Positions 58,701 to 64,000 of a stretch of 64,000 nucleotides of DNA are shown in pieces (the first letter of the stretch is position 1; each line of letters starts with the position of its first letter). The position numbers and the translations under genes were made by a program. The notes below the pieces were generated by a model. The model did not search any database. It was given only the letters and a program-made list of their open reading frames with translations, and was not told where the DNA came from. The DNA is from Diphasiastrum complanatum (Eukaryota; Streptophyta; Lycopodiopsida; Lycopodiales; Lycopodiaceae): assembly GCA_029204225.1 (NCBI GenBank), contig CM055107.1, positions 29,101,410 through 29,165,409 of the forward strand, read 5' to 3'.

Positions 58701-61700
58701 AAGCAATCACATACATGCCACAAATTACTAAAAACGAAGTTCCATTGGTAACCAAACAAAGACCATAGCTACACTAAACATGTGAAAAAATACAAAATAC
58801 ATTTTCAAAATACCAACATCATATCTAGAACAAGAATAGAATATTTGCCTGAAGTTTCCGACTCTCCTTCATGTTTCTATTTCTTTCCATGAGTCTCTGT
58901 AATCTGGAAATCTGCAAAGAAAGAAGAATGCATTATATTCTAGACAGTTCAAAAAAACCCATCTGAAGAATAAAACCCCTCAGCAATTAATCGATTTAAG
59001 TATGGTTTAGCCATCGCAATTGCCGAATCAAAACACATTTTAATAAAATAGCATGCTGCACTACTGCATCTAATCAATAACAACCAACGATTGTCATGTC
59101 TACCTCCAGATCCAAACTAAAATAGCCTTAGACCAAACCATAGTTGCAGCGAATGCAATTCTTGAGCAATCACAATTCGCGAATCTCGATTCTCAAGAAA
59201 CTCAATTCTTGGCAGAGAATTGCTGTTCAGATCTTTTTTGAGATTTTCTTTGGAAATGGTTTTTGGCACATTAAAAAAAAGGCAATTCTCAAAACCCTAA
59301 CAAAATCCGCAATCGCGATTCAAACCGCGGTTCTCGGTTGACCAGTGCAACGATGGACCAAACGTCTTCCAGGTTGGCGTTCAAGCATGCAAAATAATAG
59401 TTGATGTGAATATAATAGATCACTGTAATTGACGTCCACAATAACTTCACAACAAATAGTCAACCACTTTCACATGACATGTATTACAAGTTAAGGATAC
59501 TGTTACATAATTGAGCCAGCCACTATATGAGAGAGTCCTGTGACACCGGCACCTCTGATCATATCGGAGTGACATCGGCACCTCTGATCATATCTGGAGC
59601 ACTATTGGCATGAAACAGGGTTGTTCTCTATCCCCAACCCTGTTTGGGCTATATATCGACGAGCTTGAGAGAGTTATTGTTACGAGCTCGTGACCAGTGC
59701 CGAACCCTAGAGAACACAGATAGGTCAGATACCACAGTCAAGATTGTGTCCAGCAGCGTACACGACCAACAGGGCAAGACAGTGTGAGTAGTGTGTCCCA
59801 GCACGGTCCATAGCCATGGCGGGTCTAACACAGTATAGGGACCCTGTCAGCAGGACAGGGCCCCCAGTTGGGTCCCGACGTGCAGTCGGCCACGTCAGTG
59901 CCACGTGGCCGACACTTGGCAGTTGCATGCTACCAGTCCCCACACTGGGCTAGGAGGGGCTTACTCTATTTCAGGGAGTAGGCAAGGTTGGGTGGATCAG
60001 TTAGTGTTTGCCCTACTATGGTGTTAGGATCTATTACACTGGCATTAGCCAATTTCAAGTCCAGTGTGGACGACTCGTTCGCTGAACTCAAAGGCTTGAT
60101 TTTGAGTTCCGCGAAAGGAAGCCTTCCCTCCACTTCTCAGTTATCCCCTTCTCCACTTCCATCAGTTTCGGGTGTGGCATATCTGATCACATCTGGAGCA
60201 CTATTGGGGTGAAGCAGGGTTGTTCCCTCTCACCAGTCCTCTTTGGCTTGTATATTGATGAGTTGGAGAGAGTCATTACGCAGGGTGGTGGTCCTAGCTG
60301 CAGGCTTGGTGACATCTTGATTGCTATCCTCCTTTATGCCGCTGATGTGGTATTGGTCTCACCGACCAGAGAGGGTCTACAGCGACAGTTGGATTGCTTG
60401 CATGAGTTTTGTACCATTGGGCCTAGGGGTGAACATTGGGAAGACCAAGGTTATGGTCTTCAACACTTCGAGAGCATTCATGCAGCGACAGAAGCTAACT
60501 TTAGGTGGGCAGGTCCTAGAGGTGGTCCCTTCCTATACATTCCTTCTCAGGTCCTACTTTTAGCATGAGACAGGCCGCTACCACTCGACTGGGGAAGGGA
60601 CATGCTTCCCTTGTTCAGCTAGAGCGATTTTGCTTCCGGAAGTCCATCCAGGATGCTCGCAGTAAGTGTCGCCTCTTTGATACCATTGTTACTCCCACGG
60701 CTTTATATGCGGCAGAGACATGGTGTACAGGTCTCTCTTCTTCACACTAGGCCAGTCTCTCACGATTACAGACCACCATGCTAGCTCGGTTGATTCGAGC
60801 GAAGCCTTCTGTTCCACATGAGATTCTCCTGGCCGAGTTTGCAGTTCCACCTATACAGATTGAGGCAGCTCTTCAGCTCATCACCTATATACAAAGGATA
60901 CAGGTGTTACCAGAGATAGACAGGCGATACATACAGGTTGCACTATCCTCCTCACAGCGTCTTCATGATCAGGGCTACAGGTTATCATGGTTCTCTCAGG
61001 CCTCTCACCTCTTACTTGTGTCATTTGGCATCTCCATCACAGAGCTCCCCTCATGCACACATCAGTATATCAGACGCTTCCTCTATCGCACATATCTAGA
61101 GCGGACTTGGCGTAACCAATTAGGGGTTAAGCCACCGGACTCATTTCTTGGAGCTAGATGCATCGGGGACCCCGGTCATGCCACGTTACTTGGACTCGGG
61201 ATTGTCACATTGCCTCAGATTCACATTGGGGCAGCTCAAGGTGTCCTCTCATCAGCTAGCTATTGAGACTGGGAGGTTCCATGGTATTCCCAGAGAGGAG
61301 CGGATTTGCCAGTTATGTTCTCTAGGTGAGGTGGAGTCTGAGGAGCACTTTATCTTTAGGTGCCCTGTATATTATGAGATCAAAGGGCGATATTATTGCC
61401 TGTTCCAAGGGATGCCTACCACTCTACGCTCTCTCATAGCTTATGAGGACCCATGGTGTGTCGCTCTGATGGTACACGAGATGTCCATACTACGGAGAGA
61501 TTTATACGAGCATTTTACCTCACAACCATTGATTACTTCATTCTTTACTAGACGGAGATCACGTGATTTAGTGCTTGATGATGAGGATTATGATTATGAC
61601 GACGACGAGGATGATGGCCGCTCTCATGCTCATAGAGATCAGAGACAGTTTACCTCCCACCATCATATTACTACCAGGATTACCAGACATCCTACACAGA

Positions 61701-62024
61701 GGCGTACTACTACTATTACACATGCACGTGCTCATGCTCACAGACGACGCCGGCAGGCTCCAGCGCTTCCCCATTCTGTGGCTCGCATCACTTCTTTTTA
61801 CAGCATCAGCACAGCAGTAGCAGCACAGCCTTGACATCCTACTATAGATACATATGATTACTATGTGCACACTCTCGCATACATGTCTATTTTAGTTTGC
61901 ACTAGATGTTTTTCTTTATTACAGTTTGGAGACGTTTTACCACATACTTGACATGTAGTTCATTAGTCTTATATGCCTTTTGGCATGGAAAAGACCTTAA
62001 TAAAGCTTTCTTTCTTTCTTTCTT

Positions 62025-62110
<86 letters not shown>

Positions 62111-63366
62111 TCTTCAGACTTGGGGGTTATATGCACTTGATCTTCCGAGCGGGACCCATGCTTATATCAGACAGCAGATTTATCGGAGCTACATAAGCAC
62201 TATATGGTCACAGCCTGATCCTGATAGGGTCAAGATACATTTTTACGGCACACATCTATTACGACTGGATGCTACGGGCATTCCTATCCTTCCAGCATAT
62301 CTTACACAGCCGCTATCTTTTGGTCTGAGATATCGTATGGGACAGCTTCGAGTCTCTTCTCACCAGCTTGCTATCGAGACAGGTAGATACACGGACACTC
62401 CCAGATTTCAGAGGATATGTCAACTTTGCTCTCTTCAAGAGGTGGAGGATGAGTTTCGTTTCATCTTTTGTTGTCCAGTATATTATGAGATCAGAGGGCG
62501 ATACTATTGTTTATACAGAGATACTCCTCTCAAGCTGAGATCCTTCCTCGAGTATCCAGACCCCAGATGTGTAGGTCTTCTATTGAGAGAGACGTATACT
62601 CTACGAGCTTCACTTCTACCTACGCTCTCATACATGGATCACAGTCAGCAAGATCTGGAGAGACTCTGCTTCAGCTCACACATCAAGGATGCGACTAGTA
62701 AGTGCCGACTCTTTGATATTATGGTCATCGCCTCAGCAATGTACGCAGCGGAAGCATGGAGCATTGACCTGACAATCACTGATTAGGCATGCATCTCACG
62801 ACTCCAGATCCATATGCTCTCTCGGATGATAAGGGCTAAGTCCTCTAAATTACATCAGATTATATGGGCGGAGTTTGTTGCCATTGAGATTGAGGCCTTG
62901 TTTCACATTGTCACATTCTTACAGCGAGTGCAGGATTTCCAGGTCGGCGACGCACACTATGTGGATGGGAGACTATGGACTGAGAACAAAATAGAAGCCA
63001 AATAACTAGAGCTTTGAGGAACTTTGCACTACATACATAATCTTGTTATGAAGGATTTTACAACTAGGTAGCTGATAAGAGGGGGACGAAGACCCAAAAT
63101 TTAGGTCCTCTTATGGTTTTGTCAAAGCATAACACAGATAGCATGCATGTCTTGTGGTTAATGCAAAAACAAGATACATAAATTCACTGTATCAGTCCTC
63201 AATAAAGATAAGGTATATAATAAGATGAAAAACTTTGCAAAGCTTTATACATACATAACAACCTCAACCAAGTGAGAAAAAAGAAATTTGACCTCAGAAA
63301 GACGCATGTTGTCCACTTTTTTACCGAGGCCTAGAAACAGGACATCATCAAAGGTGCACGTCATAC
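55732..63366 (-). CDS. LptF/LptG-like (YjgP/YjgQ) permease, C-terminal exons
   Basis: Five exons join in phase on the minus strand: 63293-63366, 58849-58911 (21 codons), 56570-56668 (33), 56308-56382 (25) and 55732-55833 (33 plus stop). The end of the periplasmic-type domain reads TFDDVLFLGLGKKVDNMRLSE, then ISRLQRLMERN. Next comes the signature start of the membrane end, EKLHQRFALPCACIIFGLVG, followed by TGFGLTLAIIFGYYMVS and SLGVWIPNLAGVGSVLVV. These match the last three helices of the family (compare the RFALPLA, GFGLSL and WLPN motifs). In bacteria LptF and LptG form the membrane part of the lipopolysaccharide export ABC transporter; cyanobacteria carry homologues. In a plant nucleus the likely site is the plastid envelope, with unknown substrate. 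The N-terminal exons are outside the window. Introns are large (up to 4.4 kb), and one has a GC donor. Confidence 0.8.
58843..58848 (-). other. GC-type 5' splice site
   Basis: The exon ending KESRKLQ is followed by GCAAAT instead of GT. The flank CTTCAG before it is a fair donor context, and the in-phase continuation at 56668 supports its use. Confidence 0.6.
59541..59690 (+). pseudogene. LINE reverse-transcriptase scrap
   Basis: Encodes TIGMKQGCSLSPTLFGLYID, almost identical to 60190-60265. It is preceded by a short tandem duplication containing GGCACCTCTGATCATATC. It stops at about 59690. Confidence 0.75.
59885..59913. repeat. Perfect 11-bp stem-loop in GC-rich block
   Basis: GTCGGCCACGT and ACGTGGCCGAC surround a seven-base loop. 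It sits in an unusually GC-rich segment (about 59690-59960) that also has CCTGTC/GACAGG nearby. The segment separates two LINE pieces. Confidence 0.7.
59988..61834 (+). pseudogene. LINE ORF2 C-terminal part
   Basis: Reverse transcriptase motifs: GVKQGCSLSPVLFGLYIDEL (near 60209), then LLYAADVVLVSPTREGLQ, where the usual FADD is AADV. GLGVNIGKTKVMVF follows in a shifted frame, then KCRLFDTIVTPTALYAAETW, and a zinc region CQLCSLGEVESEEHFIFRC. This is the RT-zf-RVT order of plant L1-like LINEs. At least four frame changes and a stop near 60748 break it. The stretch 59988-60175 has a short helical Ser-rich frame of unknown origin. The end is Asp-rich then His/Arg-rich, possibly noncoding. Confidence 0.85.
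61990..62104 (+). repeat. LINE 3' end: AATAAAG, (CTTT)n, (CT)n tail
   Basis: TTTTGGCATGGAAAAGACC and TTAATAAAG lead into about six TTTC units and then 74 bases of (CT)n. This is a retroposon tail rather than a random microsatellite. Confidence 0.8.
62105..63005 (+). pseudogene. Second LINE fragment, domains in permuted order
   Basis: First comes the zinc region (ICQLCSLQEVEDEFRFIFCC, PVYYEIRGRYYCLY), then the block that precedes it in the other copy (KCRLFDIMVIASAMYAAEAW, ISRLQIHMLSRMIRAKSSK). Stops occur near 62785 and 63003. It is either two truncated tandem copies or a rearranged one. It lies in the large intron of the permease gene. Confidence 0.8.
63006..63292. other. Intron sequence
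   Basis: No coding sequence. Remaining part of the permease gene's large intron next to its donor (GTCAAA on the minus strand at 63287-63292). Confidence 0.5.
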
Positions 63367-63937
63367 CTGAAAAGCCTGCAAATACAGAGAAATACAAAAA
63401 CTTCCTAAAGAACCACACAAAACAGGTCCCAAAATATGGCATAATTATCTTCAAAAAGGCCCCAACACAGATATTTTCATGTGTAGAATCTGATTAAGAA
63501 CTGTGGGTCCACAAATAGAAAACCACACTACACAATAACATCAACATTTTGATGTAGGTATAGTTGAAAATATTGCAAGCAAGAAAAATAATACAGCAGA
63601 CATTTTCAAAAATTGGAAGTGCATAAAGCTAATATTCCAGTAGCTATTAAACATCTGACAGTAGGTCATCAAAAGGAAAATAGATAAAGAGTCAACGACC
63701 CCATTTCACTGCACAGAGTAGGGTAAATCTCCCCGTCATTATTTCTGGCATCCCTTTTTAAAGTGCAAAATTCATGCATCTTCCAAAGTTCAACAAGAGT
63801 GAAAGAGGTACATTTGTACATCGACTTCACAAAGGCCATGCTGAAGACATATAGTCTATTACTGGCTCTTTATTGTGACCAAGATATGCATTCTGCAGTC
63901 CTATCAGACTCTTAAAAAATCGTCCGACCCACCTTAC

Positions 63938-64000
63938 AAACTTGATCTGCATACTAGTTTCACTAGTCAAGTCGTGCCTAAGAAGCAAAGTCACATCGCC
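63938..64000 (-). CDS. Possible upstream exon, cut by window edge
   Basis: On the minus strand 21 open codons (GDVTLLLRHDLTSETSMQIK) end at a good donor (TTT followed by GTAAGG). The exon would end in phase 0, whereas the next known permease exon needs phase 1. It therefore either leads to an unseen exon or is not real. The 63377-63937 stretch shows no other exon. Confidence 0.25.

Overview
This window looks like nuclear DNA of a land plant. It is AT-rich and dominated by plant-type Ty1/copia retrotransposons with initiator-methionine tRNA primer sites, Ty3/gypsy pieces, LINE pieces, long (GA)n runs and spliceosomal introns. Nothing suggests a bacterium or an organelle genome. The species cannot be named from the sequence. 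The intron-containing gene for an LptF/LptG-like (YjgP/YjgQ) permease, a cyanobacterial/plastid-type family, makes a seed-free lineage (fern, lycophyte or bryophyte) a reasonable guess, but only a guess.

Layout. 1-2195: 5' part of a minus-strand copia element (gag, tandem-repeat leader, primer site, LTR) inserted in a Ty3/gypsy pol fragment (2196-3852). 3853-5555: LTR-like debris, a GIY-YIG nuclease-like fragment and a (CT)n/(GA)n block. 5556-10885: a decayed minus-strand copia element interrupted by a younger insertion (7123-9773) with a clean 5-bp target duplication. 10886-16601: a stretch bounded by a 130-bp inverted repeat, holding a promoter-like region with a short coding start and the 5' half of another copia element on the minus strand; the matching 3' half lies on the plus strand at 20054. 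16742-18723: a zinc-knuckle ORF and a four-exon Ulp1-like (C48) protease gene. 20054-21850: copia fragments. 22080-23455: a DUF4216 domain and an array of GAGTCAAAA-type motifs, together suggesting a CACTA-type DNA transposon.

25772-34868 is a giant imperfect inverted repeat about 9.1 kb long with arms of roughly 5.0 and 3.6 kb. It contains a 622-bp tandem duplication, a small hairpin insertion and a 144-codon ORF of unknown function. It is followed by a second short-motif array (CCACGCGTGG type), a 176-bp (GA)n run and a third copy of the arm end. 36325-40691 is a decayed copia element. 40977-46836 is a structurally complete copia element with two 653-bp LTRs differing at three visible positions and the 5-bp target duplication ACATG; its polyprotein has one frameshift in RNase H. 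46958-54506 holds fragments of a further copia gag, a gypsy LTR, primer site, repetitive leader and gag, another copia piece and a minus-strand LTR.

55732 to at least 63366 is the one gene that looks like an ordinary host gene: the C-terminal exons of an LptF/LptG-like permease on the minus strand. One intron has grown to about 4.4 kb and contains at least three LINE fragments with a (CTTT)n(CT)n tail. Apart from this gene and perhaps the Ulp1-like gene, the window is a record of nested insertions. Most other coding sequence is broken and probably inactive.
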